From assembly GCF_041821045.1 (NCBI RefSeq), contig NZ_JBGUAW010000002.1:186001-250000 (forward strand): 64,000 nt of DNA. The letters are read 5' to 3'. Shown piece by piece: positions 44,349 through 52,262 of the stretch; position 1 is the stretch's first letter; every line of letters begins with the position of its first letter. The translations under genes were made by a program, and so were the position numbers. A model generated the notes under the pieces. The model made no database searches. It was not told the DNA's origin and saw only the letters and a list, made by a program, of their open reading frames with translations. This DNA is from Thiohalorhabdus sp. Cl-TMA. GTDB lineage: Bacteria > Pseudomonadota > Gammaproteobacteria > Thiohalorhabdales > Thiohalorhabdaceae.

Positions 44349-44431
44349 TTGAGTTTTCTTGTACTCAGACGGCGCAGCAAGCTCTGATTCTTCTACTGCA
44401 AGTGCCGTACCGTCGGTAGCCGCATTGTCGC

Positions 44432-45817
44432 TCAAGAAGGCGCGGACGGGTCGGGGGCGCCCTCCGGCTCCTCTTCACCGTCGCTGCCCAGCAGGCCCAG
44501 GTTCTTCATCTTGGTGCGCAGCTGTTTGCGGCTTATGCCCAGCAGGACCGCCGCCTGGCTCTGGTTCCAGTTGGTCTTCTCCATGGCGTCGATCACCACC
44601 TGCCGCTCGATGGTGGGGAGGTGGTGGGTGGGGAAATCGGCCTTGGCCGAAGCGGCGGGCGGCCTGGAGAGCTCGTGTGGCAGGTCCTCGGAGCCCATCG
44701 TGTCGCCCTGGGTCATGACCACGGTGCGCTCGAGGATGTTCTCCAGCTCCCGTATGTTGCCGGGCCAGGGATAGGCCTGGAGGACCGAGAGGGCCTCCGC
44801 GGTGAGCACCGGCGGATTGCGGCCCAGCTGATGGGCGAACCGTTCCAGGAAATGGCGGGCCAGCAGGGGGATGTCTTCCATGCGCTCGCGCAGGGGCGGG
44901 AGGTGCAGGGGGATGACGTTGAGGCGGTAATAGAGGTCCTCCCGGAACCGTCCTTCCTCAGCGTCCCGGGCAAGATCCCGGTTGGTGGCGGTAACCAGGC
45001 GGGCGTTCACCGGCAGGGCGCGGTGGCTGCCGAGGCGCGTGATCTCCCGCTCCTGGAGGGCGCGCAGGAGCTTCACCTGCATGGCCAGGGGCATCTCCCC
45101 CACCTCGTCCAGGAACAGGGTGCCCTTGCCCGCCTCTTCGAATTTGCCCGGCCGGGCCTGGTGGGCGCCGGTGAACGCCCCCTTCTCGTAGCCGAACAGC
45201 TCGCTCTCTATCAGCTCGCCGGGAAGGGCGGCGCAGTTCACCGCCACGAAGGGCTCCCGGGACCGCGGCGAGGCCGTGTGCAGGGCACGCGCCACCAGCT
45301 CCTTGCCGGTGCCCGACTCCCCCGTGATCTGCACGGTGGACGGGGCCGGCGCCACGAGCTCGATGGTGTGCAGCAGCTCGCGGATGGGCGGGCTGTTGCC
45401 CACGATGCCGTAGTCCTGCTCGGGGTACTGCGTGGGCAGGGCGTGTCCGGAGCGGTTGAGGAGGTTGCGGACCAGCGCCACCAGGTCCGCTTCTTCCACC
45501 GGCTTGGTGAGATAATGGTCGGCCCCGGCCTTCATGGCCTCCACGGCGTGCTCCACGTTGCCGTAGGCGGTGACGATGATCACCGGGAGGTCCGGATGCT
45601 CGGCCTTGAGGGCGTGCATGAGGTCCAGGCCGTTGCGGTCGCCCCCCAGCCGGTGGTCGGTAACCACCAGGTCCGCGCCGTGCCGGGCGAACTGCGCAAG
45701 GGCCTCCTCGGCGTCCTCCGCCGTCCGGGTGCGGAAGCCCTCGCCCTCCACCCAGGCCGCCATCACCCGGCGCAGATTGCGTTCGTCCTCGACGATCAGA
45801 ATAGTGCGCTCTGCCAT
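44432..45817 (-). CDS. NtrC-family sigma54-dependent response regulator
   Basis: A 461-residue activator. Residues 1-120 are a receiver domain with Asp54 (VVTDHRL) and Lys in YLTKPVE. Residues ~140-375 are a sigma54-interacting AAA+ domain: Walker A GESGTGKE (166-173), the sigma54-contact loop GAFTGA (213-218), Walker B LFLDEVGEM. The C-terminal Fis-type helix-turn-helix is NWNQSQAAVLLGISRKQLRT. It is the last gene of the PhnD-like/kinase/regulator set, 8 bases after the kinase, and the next gene downstream is soxX with a sigma54 element. A role as sox activator is a strong inference. Confidence 0.93.
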   Translation of the reverse strand: MAERTILIVEDERNLRRVMAAWVEGEGFRTRTAEDAEEALAQFARHGADLVVTDHRLGGDRNGLDLMHALKAEHPDLPVIIVTAYGNVEHAVEAMKAGADHYLTKPVEEADLVALVRNLLNRSGHALPTQYPEQDYGIVGNSPPIRELLHTIELVAPAPSTVQITGESGTGKELVARALHTASPRSREPFVAVNCAALPGELIESELFGYEKGAFTGAHQARPGKFEEAGKGTLFLDEVGEMPLAMQVKLLRALQEREITRLGSHRALPVNARLVTATNRDLARDAEEGRFREDLYYRLNVIPLHLPPLRERMEDIPLLARHFLERFAHQLGRNPPVLTAEALSVLQAYPWPGNIRELENILERTVVMTQGDTMGSEDLPHELSRPPAASAKADFPTHHLPTIERQVVIDAMEKTNWNQSQAAVLLGISRKQLRTKMKNLGLLGSDGEEEPEGAPDPSAPS

Positions 45818-45825
45818 GGCTCCGA

Positions 45826-47283
45826 TTACCCGGTTCTGGGAAGCGTCAGCGTGAAGCGGGCGCCGCCGCCCGGAGCGTCGTCCACCTCCACCTGGCCCCC
45901 GTGCTGCAGCACCACCTTGGAGACCACCGCCAGCCCCAGCCCGCTACCGTGGTTCTTGGTGGTCACGAAGGGCTTGAAGATCCGCTCGCGATCCGCCTCG
46001 GGGATGCCCGGCCCCGTATCGCGCACGATGATCTTGCGCGTGCTGCGGGGTCCGGGCTCCAACCATACGCTTACCCGGTCCCCCGGCTCCAGGGCGTCCA
46101 GGGCATTGGTCAGGAGGTTCACCAGCGCCTGGTGGAGGAGCTGGGCGTCCACCGGACACCGTTTCTCCTCGGAGCAGCGGCAGTCCAGCGTCACCCCGGC
46201 ATTGGCGTAGTCGTTCTCCAGGCGGCCGCAGGTATCCCTGATCAGGGCGCACAGATCGCGCTCCTCCAGCTGGGGCTCGAAGGGTCGGCTGAAATCGAGG
46301 AAGCCCTCGGTCATCTCGTAGAGCCGGTAGACTTCCTCCTCGATGATCTCGGAGAACTCGGCCTTCTGGGAGGCCTCCGGGTGACGGCGCAGATAGCGGG
46401 CGGCGCCGCGCAGGCTGGACAGCGAATTGCGCAGCTCGTGCGCCACGTGGGCCGACATCTCGCCGATGGTGGCCAGGCAGTACTGGGCCTGCTGCTTGCG
46501 ATGCAGACGGTCCAGCTCGATCAGGTAGCTGCTGAGGGTGGAGCGGAGGCGTCCGAAGCCGTGCTGGAGGCGCGCCAGCTCGTCGCCGGCGGGCGGGCCG
46601 CTCTCGTCCTCGCTGCCGGCGGTGGCGAACTCCCGCTCCATAGCCTCCACCTGTCCGGTTAGGCGTCGGATGGGCCGGGTGACGAAGCCCGAGACCAGGA
46701 AGGCGCCGGCGGTTCCCACCACGCCGGTGAGCAGGCCCAGCCACAGGAGCTTCTGCAGGGTCGCCGACAGGTTCTCGGCGACGATCTGCTGGAGCTCCTC
46801 CGGGTCGAAGCGCACATGGACCCGCCCCAGGAGCTCGTCGCGGACGTTGATGGGATGGCTCGCCGTCTTCAGGAGCTTGCTGGAGGTCAGAGGCAGCAGG
46901 TCCAGGGCCGAGGAGGAAGGGGACGCAGGTGCGCTGTCGCTGGCCCAATCGGGCCGTTTCTGTCCCAATTCGGACAGCTTGGTGGAGGCCAGGGTCCGCT
47001 GGGTGGCGTCGGTGATCACCACCGCCTCCACGGCGCGGTTGCTGCCCGCCTGCTCCACCAGGGTCTGGAGCGCGGCCAGATCGGTGGTGAGCAGGGGGCT
47101 GCGGGCGCTGGTGGAAAGGTCCCGGACCATGCGGAGGTTCTCGGAGACCAGCTGCTGCTCGAGGTCCCGGTTCACGGAGGTATACACCACCAGCGCCACC
47201 GCCAGGAAGATGCCGGTGATCAGCAGCAGGACGTACAGGGCGCCCTTGGTCTGCAGGGGCAGTCGCTGGAAGCGGCTGATCAT
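45826..47283 (-). CDS. Membrane sensor histidine kinase
   Basis: A 485-residue kinase with two membrane helices (about residues 15-36 and 178-200) bracketing a ~140-residue periplasmic domain, then a HAMP-like segment (TRPIRRLTGQVEAMEREF), a HisKA domain with the phosphorylated His282 in VAHELRNSLSSLRG and a HATPase domain (NLLTNALDAL, DTGPGIP, GSGLGLAVV). Its ATG overlaps the stop of the PhnD-like gene by 4 bases and the response regulator follows by 8 bases. A partner relation among the three is therefore very likely. Confidence 0.93.
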   Translation of the reverse strand: MISRFQRLPLQTKGALYVLLLITGIFLAVALVVYTSVNRDLEQQLVSENLRMVRDLSTSARSPLLTTDLAALQTLVEQAGSNRAVEAVVITDATQRTLASTKLSELGQKRPDWASDSAPASPSSSALDLLPLTSSKLLKTASHPINVRDELLGRVHVRFDPEELQQIVAENLSATLQKLLWLGLLTGVVGTAGAFLVSGFVTRPIRRLTGQVEAMEREFATAGSEDESGPPAGDELARLQHGFGRLRSTLSSYLIELDRLHRKQQAQYCLATIGEMSAHVAHELRNSLSSLRGAARYLRRHPEASQKAEFSEIIEEEVYRLYEMTEGFLDFSRPFEPQLEERDLCALIRDTCGRLENDYANAGVTLDCRCSEEKRCPVDAQLLHQALVNLLTNALDALEPGDRVSVWLEPGPRSTRKIIVRDTGPGIPEADRERIFKPFVTTKNHGSGLGLAVVSKVVLQHGGQVEVDDAPGGGARFTLTLPRTG

Positions 47284-48209
47284 TCCCGCCTTCCTTCGGT
47301 GCTCGTGGTCCGGTCCGCGGGATCCAGCAGGTTCAGGGGGGTAGACGGCGTGCCATGGCGGCGCTCCATCGCCCGGATCACATCGTAGTCCGCATCCGTC
47401 GTGGCCACGAAGCCGTTCACGTCGCTGCCGATGGCCCGCAGTACGGATTCGGCCTGGAGACTGGTAAGAATGCCGGTGAGGCGCCGGCGGAAGGCGGCGT
47501 CGATCCCTCGGTTGGCGGCCAGCAGATACTGGGGGATGGGCCGGGAATAGCGGAGTGCCCGCAGCACCCCCTTCTCCAGGAAGGGCCGGGCGGAGGACTC
47601 GTCCACGGCGGTGGCGTCGAAGAGGTCCGCGGCCACCGAGTAGAGGGCATTCTCGTTGGATCCGAGGGTGCGCTTCTCGAAGAAGTCCCGGCCCGGATTG
47701 AGGCCGGCCTCCGCGAACATGGCCTCCGGAACCAGGCGCGATGCGGCGCAGACCGGATTGCCGTAGGCGAACCGCGCCCCCTCCAGCTCCTCCAGACGGG
47801 CATAGGGGCTGCCGTCACGTACCACCACCACCGTGCGGAAGGTGCTCTGCCCGTGACGCTCGAGCCGTGCCAGGGCGGTCAGTGCCCCTTCATCGGCCAG
47901 GCGCGTGTAGATGAGCGGACAGAGGTAGGCGATCTGCGGCCGGTCCTGCCGGGCCAGGCGGAGCAGGGATTCCAGGTCCCCCGCCACCCGCGCTTCCACC
48001 GGAATGTCGAGGGCCTTTTCCAGGTGCTGGGCCAGGGGCTGGAACCGTGCGTAGACCTGATCGGCGCTGGACAGGGGCGGCAGGAGGAGGCGGAGCCGCT
48101 CGGGGGGCTCCGCGGAGGCGGTCGGCGCCCCGGCCAGCAGGAACAGCCCCGCCAGGAGCGGCAAACCGCGGAAGAAGAGGCGTTTGGCGAGTCTAAGGGG
48201 CGCCTGCAT
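47280..48209 (-). CDS. PhnD-like periplasmic binding protein, probable ligand sensor of the adjacent kinase
   Basis: A 309-residue exported protein of the phosphonate/phosphite-binding (PhnD-like) superfamily. The signal peptide ends TASA (residue 33). The fold is recognised by LRLLLPPLSSADQVYARFQP, IAYLCPLIYTRLADEG and VDESSARPFL. No ABC transporter genes are near; instead it is coupled to a histidine kinase by an ATGA overlap. The same domain forms the periplasmic part of the tetrathionate sensor TtrS, so a sulfur-oxyanion ligand is plausible. Two Cys (LCP and VCAAS) may matter. The gene is 45 bases after bepA. Confidence 0.85.
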   Translation of the reverse strand: MQAPLRLAKRLFFRGLPLLAGLFLLAGAPTASAEPPERLRLLLPPLSSADQVYARFQPLAQHLEKALDIPVEARVAGDLESLLRLARQDRPQIAYLCPLIYTRLADEGALTALARLERHGQSTFRTVVVVRDGSPYARLEELEGARFAYGNPVCAASRLVPEAMFAEAGLNPGRDFFEKRTLGSNENALYSVAADLFDATAVDESSARPFLEKGVLRALRYSRPIPQYLLAANRGIDAAFRRRLTGILTSLQAESVLRAIGSDVNGFVATTDADYDVIRAMERRHGTPSTPLNLLDPADRTTSTEGRRE

Positions 48210-48254
48210 GGGATTCCTTGCGGGGAAGCGGGGGGGGCCGGCGCGGGGCCCGCC

Positions 48255-49718
48255 CTATAACTGAAGCTCCTTGATGCGCGCCCGGATCAGGCCAAGCTGA
48301 TCCGAGCTTTGCTCCTGCGCCAGCCGCTCGGCCAGGCGCAGCTGCTCCAGGGCCTCGGCGCGCTGCCCCAGCAGCCAGCGGGCCTCGGCCTCCGCGCGAT
48401 GGGCCTGGATGGGCTGATCGGTCCGGGCGTAGGCCTCGGCCAGGGCGCGATGGGCGGAGGCGCGGTCCGGATAGTCCCGGGTGACCTCCACCAGGGTGCG
48501 CAGGGCTTCGGAGGCATTGCCCTCGGCGAGCTGCGCCTCCCCGAGCTGTTCCCGCAGCTCGGGCGCGTCCGGGCGGAGCTCCAGGGCAGAGCGGATGGCT
48601 TGCACCGCCCCGCCGGGCCGTCCGGCGCTCAGGAGGAGCTCGGCCAGGGCGCTGCGGTAGGCCACCTCTTCGGGGGCGTCCTCCATGAGGCCGCGCAGGA
48701 TGCCGATGGCTTCCTCGGTGCGTCCGCTGAACCGGGCGGCCAGGGCCAGCCCGTAGCGGGCGGAATGGTCCTGGGGCCTCCGCTTCACCGCCTCCCTGAA
48801 ATGGTTATAGGCTTCCTGGCTGGACTCCGCGCTGATGGCGCGCATGCGGGCGCGGATGCGCTGGAAGGTGTCCTCGCCCAGCGGGGTGGAAGCGGAGGCG
48901 GCCTGCATGCGGCTGGCGCGGTTGCGCGCGTCGGAGATCCGATTCGTGGTCAGGGGGTGCGTGGACATGTAGGCCGGGGGCGACTGGCCCTGGAGCTGCG
49001 CCCAGTTCTGCAGCTCCTCGAGGAAGGCCGGAAGCCCCTCCGGGTCGAAGCCGCTGGCCGCCAGATAGCCCACGCCCAGGCGGTCCGCCTCGTGCTCGTG
49101 GCTGCGGCTGTAGGAAAGCATCTCCTGCTGGGAATAGGCGCTCGCGCCGGCAACCAGCGCCTGGGCGGCCTCTCCCTGTCCCTGCATGCCCGCCATCACC
49201 CCCGCAAGCACCAGCAGCAGGGATTCGAGCTGGGTCTGCTGGCTGGCGGCCACCTGCCGGGCCATGTGGCGCTGGGTGATGTGGGCGATCTCGTGGGCCA
49301 GCACGCCGGCCAGCTCGGCGGCGGAGTCCGTCGCCTCGATCAGGCCGGAGTGGAGGAAGATGTAGCCGCCGGGCACGGCGAAGGCGTTCAGGCTGGGGTC
49401 CTGCACCACGTAGAAATGGAACGGGTAGGCGTGGAAATCCGTCTGGGCGGCGATGCGGTGACCGATGGTGCGGACGTACTCCAGGATCTCCGGGTCCTGC
49501 ACGAAGGTCAGCTGCCGCTGCGCCCGGCTCAGGAATCGTTTGCCGATCTCCCTTTCCTGGGTGGCGGTGAGCGCGCCGCCGGTCTGGCTGCCGAGGGAGG
49601 GGAGCTGGTCCGCCGAAACGGTCGGTGCCGATCCGAGCAGGCCCATTAATAGAGCCGCCAGCACGCGGCGGGCCTTACGTGTGCGCAGGGAGGTCCGGAG
49701 GTGGGGCATGGTCGCCAT
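48255..49718 (-). CDS. bepA: Periplasmic M48 metalloprotease with TPR domain (BepA-like)
   Basis: A 487-residue exported zinc protease/chaperone of the BepA (YfgC) family that helps assemble or degrade outer-membrane proteins such as LptD. A signal peptide ends near VSADQ. The zinc motif is HEIAH (His142, Glu143, His146), with the third ligand Glu in HEHEADRLG. The C-terminal half is TPR-like (residues ~290-480: AYNHFREAVKRRPQDHSARY and later repeats). The start could also be ATG 49709. It precedes the sensor operon on the same strand, so co-transcription is possible. Confidence 0.92.
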   Translation of the reverse strand: MATMPHLRTSLRTRKARRVLAALLMGLLGSAPTVSADQLPSLGSQTGGALTATQEREIGKRFLSRAQRQLTFVQDPEILEYVRTIGHRIAAQTDFHAYPFHFYVVQDPSLNAFAVPGGYIFLHSGLIEATDSAAELAGVLAHEIAHITQRHMARQVAASQQTQLESLLLVLAGVMAGMQGQGEAAQALVAGASAYSQQEMLSYSRSHEHEADRLGVGYLAASGFDPEGLPAFLEELQNWAQLQGQSPPAYMSTHPLTTNRISDARNRASRMQAASASTPLGEDTFQRIRARMRAISAESSQEAYNHFREAVKRRPQDHSARYGLALAARFSGRTEEAIGILRGLMEDAPEEVAYRSALAELLLSAGRPGGAVQAIRSALELRPDAPELREQLGEAQLAEGNASEALRTLVEVTRDYPDRASAHRALAEAYARTDQPIQAHRAEAEARWLLGQRAEALEQLRLAERLAQEQSSDQLGLIRARIKELQL

Positions 49719-49817
49719 GGGTCGGTCGGAAAAAAATCGGTACCCAACAATACTGCGTGCTATTAGGCCCTGACCGGAGCCTCGAGTTCCTGCCTGTCCC
49801 GGAAAGGGACACCCGGC

Positions 49818-50312
49818 TCAGTCCGGATCGCGCCGCCAGTGCCCGGAGCGGCCCCCGGATTTTTCCACCAGCCGCACCTGGTCGATTTCCATGGCCCGGT
49901 CCATGGCCTTGCACATATCGTACACCGTGAGCAGGGCCACGTTGACGGCCGTGAGGGCTTCCATTTCCACACCGGTGCGGTTGGCCGTCTTGACCGTGGC
50001 CGTCACCCGCACCGCAGACGGCCGATCCTCGTCCCGGAAGTCCAGCTCCACCGAGGTGATGGGCAAGGGGTGGCAGAGGGGGATCAGGGTACCGGTCTGC
50101 TTGGCCGCCTGGATACCAGCGATGCGCGCCACGCCGAGCACGTCCCCCTTGGCCACCTGGCCGGCCCGGATACGCTCCAGGGTGGCGGGGTCCATGCCGA
50201 TCCGGCCCTCCGCCACGGCCGTCCGCTCGGTAACGGCCTTGTCGCCCACGTCCACCATGCGGGCGTTGCCTTCGGGATCGAAATGGGAAAGGGGGTCTTC
50301 TGCGCTGGTCAT
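49818..50312 (-). CDS. moaC: Cyclic pyranopterin monophosphate synthase MoaC
   Basis: A 164-residue enzyme for the first part of molybdopterin synthesis. Diagnostic blocks are [40 protein letters not shown] and [20 protein letters not shown], which include the active-site Lys, His and Glu. The ATG at 50312 gives the usual length (~160). It lies with moeA and soeABC, whose SoeA subunit needs the cofactor, but in the opposite direction to them. Confidence 0.97.
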   Translation of the reverse strand: MTSAEDPLSHFDPEGNARMVDVGDKAVTERTAVAEGRIGMDPATLERIRAGQVAKGDVLGVARIAGIQAAKQTGTLIPLCHPLPITSVELDFRDEDRPSAVRVTATVKTANRTGVEMEALTAVNVALLTVYDMCKAMDRAMEIDQVRLVEKSGGRSGHWRRDPD

Positions 50313-50335
50313 GGGGCTCCTCCCGGAAAATACAC

Positions 50336-50364
50336 AAAGGGGCCGGGAAGACAGTCCCGGCCCC
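50336..50364 (-). terminator. Intrinsic terminator after the small gene at 50428
   Basis: A perfect 10-bp stem (GGGGCCGGGA / TCCCGGCCCC) with a 6-base loop; on the minus strand it is followed by TTTGTGTATTTT. It separates the small unknown gene from moaC. Confidence 0.8.
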
Positions 50365-50427
50365 GGAATGGGGATAGGTGCCGAAATCGCCCCCGGGCGC
50401 GCCCCCGGGAACCAGCGCGGCGGGCGC

Positions 50428-50733
50428 TTACTTGCCCCGCCCCGGGGCGGAAGCGTAGTGGAACATGGTCTCCCGGTCCCGCCACATCTTCTCTTCGAGC
50501 AGCTCGTCGGGAACGGTGAAGAAATGCGACCGGTCCGCCGGCTTGGTTTTGACGATCTTGACCACGTCATTATACGCCATCTTGCGGAACAGGCCGTCAT
50601 TGTCCGTGGACCTGACGATCATGAACTCATCGAACAGCTTAAATACATAGAAGTTCCCGGGGCGGAGCTTTCCGTTGCGGTCCTTGTAAGTAACCGTAAT
50701 CCGGGTGTTTTCCTGGAATTCGCTGCGGTCCAC
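50428..50733 (-). CDS. Small basic protein of unknown function
   Basis: A 101-residue protein I do not recognise. The first two thirds look like a compact beta-rich fold ([40 protein letters not shown]), with a basic stretch [14 protein letters not shown]. The C-terminus is helical and then Gly/Arg-rich. No signal peptide or membrane helix. The ATG at 50733 follows CCCAGGAGG. It has its own terminator, so it is a single-gene unit beside moaC and divergent from moeA-soeABC. Confidence 0.72.
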   Translation of the reverse strand: MDRSEFQENTRITVTYKDRNGKLRPGNFYVFKLFDEFMIVRSTDNDGLFRKMAYNDVVKIVKTKPADRSHFFTVPDELLEEKMWRDRETMFHYASAPGRGK

Positions 50734-51032
50734 CGTCAGTCCTCCTGGGGTAACGTAGCCTTCCCGAGAGCGTGGGCCCGGATCGGACCCGGCCGGTTTG
50801 GGGCCATGCCCGGGTGGACGTACAATCCATGGGGGAATTCGCTAAGCGAGGTCAAGCTAGCACGGGGGTTCGGGGGCAACAAATAAAGGGCTTTGATCCC
50901 CGAATTAAAATTACTGCCTTGCCAGGGGGCAGGGCAATCGCCAACATTGCCCGTTCTCAAAAACCCCCGATCACCTCGCGTCTTCCGGGGGTTCGGCGGG
51001 TTGGCGGTCTGGGCTGCATCTGGAGAACTATC
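50734..51032. other. Divergent leader region of moeA-soeABC
   Basis: 299 bases. It holds an AT-rich patch near 50880-50915 suitable for promoters and a GC hairpin (50962-50993, arms AACCCCCG and CGGGGGTT) about 40 bases before the moeA start. I looked for the conserved elements of a molybdenum-cofactor riboswitch and did not find them. Confidence 0.5.
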
Positions 51033-52262
51033 ATGCTGGCCGTGGAAGATGCCCGGAACCGAGTCCTGCAGGAAATCGTGTCCAGCCCGGAGAGCGAAAC
51101 GGTCCCGACGGCCGATGCGGCGGGCCGTTACCTGACCGAGGCCCCCCTGGCCCGGGTGGGGAGTCCGGCCTTCGACAATTCGGCCATGGACGGCTACGCC
51201 TTGCGCGCCACCGATCTGGGCGACGATGGCGGCGAGCTGCCGGTGGCCTTCACCGTGGCCGCCGGCGACGACCCCCAGGCGCTACCGCCGGGCGCGTGCG
51301 CCCGCATCATGACCGGAGCCGCCATCCCTTCCGGCGCGGACAGCGTGGTGATGCAGGAGAAGGTGACCGCCCTGGAGGGACGGGCCCGCTTCGGCGAGCG
51401 CCCGGCGGTGGGCAGCAATATCCGCGGCAGCGGCGAGGATGTGCATCCGAATGCCCGGCTGGCGGAGCCGGGGGAGCGCATCTCCCCCATCACGGTCTCC
51501 GCCCTGGCGACCGCCGGCGTGGGCACCGTCCGGGTGGCCCGCAGGCCGTGCGTGGCGGTGCTTTCCACGGGATCCGAGCTAAGTGATCCCGGGGAGCCCC
51601 CGGCGCCGGGCATGATCTACGACTCCAACCGCTTCGCCCTGCTGGCCATGCTGCGCCAGATCGGGGTCGAAGCGGTGGACGGCGGGCGGGTACCCGACGA
51701 CCTGGATCTCCTGCGCGCTTCCATGGACAGCGCCGCCCAGTACGACGCCGTCATCACCAGCGGCGGGGTGTCCGTCGGCGAGTTCGACCACGTCAAGCGG
51801 ATCCTGGAGGAGAAGGGCGAGATCGGCTTCTGGAAGGTGGCCATCAAGCCCGGCAAGCCCTTCGCCTTCGGACGTCTCGGCGGCGCCTACTTCTTCGGGC
51901 TCCCGGGGAACCCCGTTTCATCCCTGGTTACCTTCCAGCAGTTCGTGCGCCCTGCCTTAATCCACTGGATGGGCGGCACTCCGGTTTCGGTCCGGGTGTC
52001 GGCAATGGCGGGGAGCGAGTACCAGCGGCCACACACGAGCCGCACCGAATTCTTGCGCGCCCGTCTGCAATGGGACGGCGGGCGGCTGGTGGCCAGCCCC
52101 CTTACCCGGCAGGGCTCCGGGATGATCTGGGGCATGAGCCGCGCACACGCGTACATCGTCGTGGAGGCGGGCGATCACGGCTTCCAGGCCGGCGACCCGG
52201 TGGTGGTGGAGCCCATCAGCGACTGGTGCAGCTTTGGCGAGCCGCAATCTAGGGGCGAATAA
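51033..52262 (+). CDS. moeA: Molybdopterin molybdenumtransferase MoeA
   Basis: A 409-residue enzyme that inserts molybdenum into adenylylated molybdopterin. Typical blocks: PAFDNSAMDGYALRATDLG, RIMTGAAIPSGADSVVMQE, LSTGSELSDPG, ITSGGVSVGEFDHVK and FFGLPGNPVSSLVTF. The ATG at 51033 follows TGGAGAA. Its TAA shares its last A with the soeA ATG, so the transferase and the molybdoenzyme are translationally coupled. This suggests dedicated or boosted cofactor insertion for SoeA. Confidence 0.96.
   Translation: MLAVEDARNRVLQEIVSSPESETVPTADAAGRYLTEAPLARVGSPAFDNSAMDGYALRATDLGDDGGELPVAFTVAAGDDPQALPPGACARIMTGAAIPSGADSVVMQEKVTALEGRARFGERPAVGSNIRGSGEDVHPNARLAEPGERISPITVSALATAGVGTVRVARRPCVAVLSTGSELSDPGEPPAPGMIYDSNRFALLAMLRQIGVEAVDGGRVPDDLDLLRASMDSAAQYDAVITSGGVSVGEFDHVKRILEEKGEIGFWKVAIKPGKPFAFGRLGGAYFFGLPGNPVSSLVTFQQFVRPALIHWMGGTPVSVRVSAMAGSEYQRPHTSRTEFLRARLQWDGGRLVASPLTRQGSGMIWGMSRAHAYIVVEAGDHGFQAGDPVVVEPISDWCSFGEPQSRGE

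Larger units (their letters stand above)
44001..44431. other. sox operon control region
   Basis: 431 bases between the sigma54-type response regulator gene and soxX, both on the minus strand. It holds a sigma54 element (44067-44082), an imperfect palindrome abutting it (44085-44107), a second palindrome at activator distance (44188-44205) and an AT-rich palindrome (44329-44348). GC is markedly lower than in the flanks. No gene is supported. Confidence 0.7.

Noticed and set aside
50734-51032. Possible molybdenum-cofactor riboswitch before moeA
   Set aside because: Only a simple GC hairpin is seen; the conserved elements of that riboswitch class were not found.
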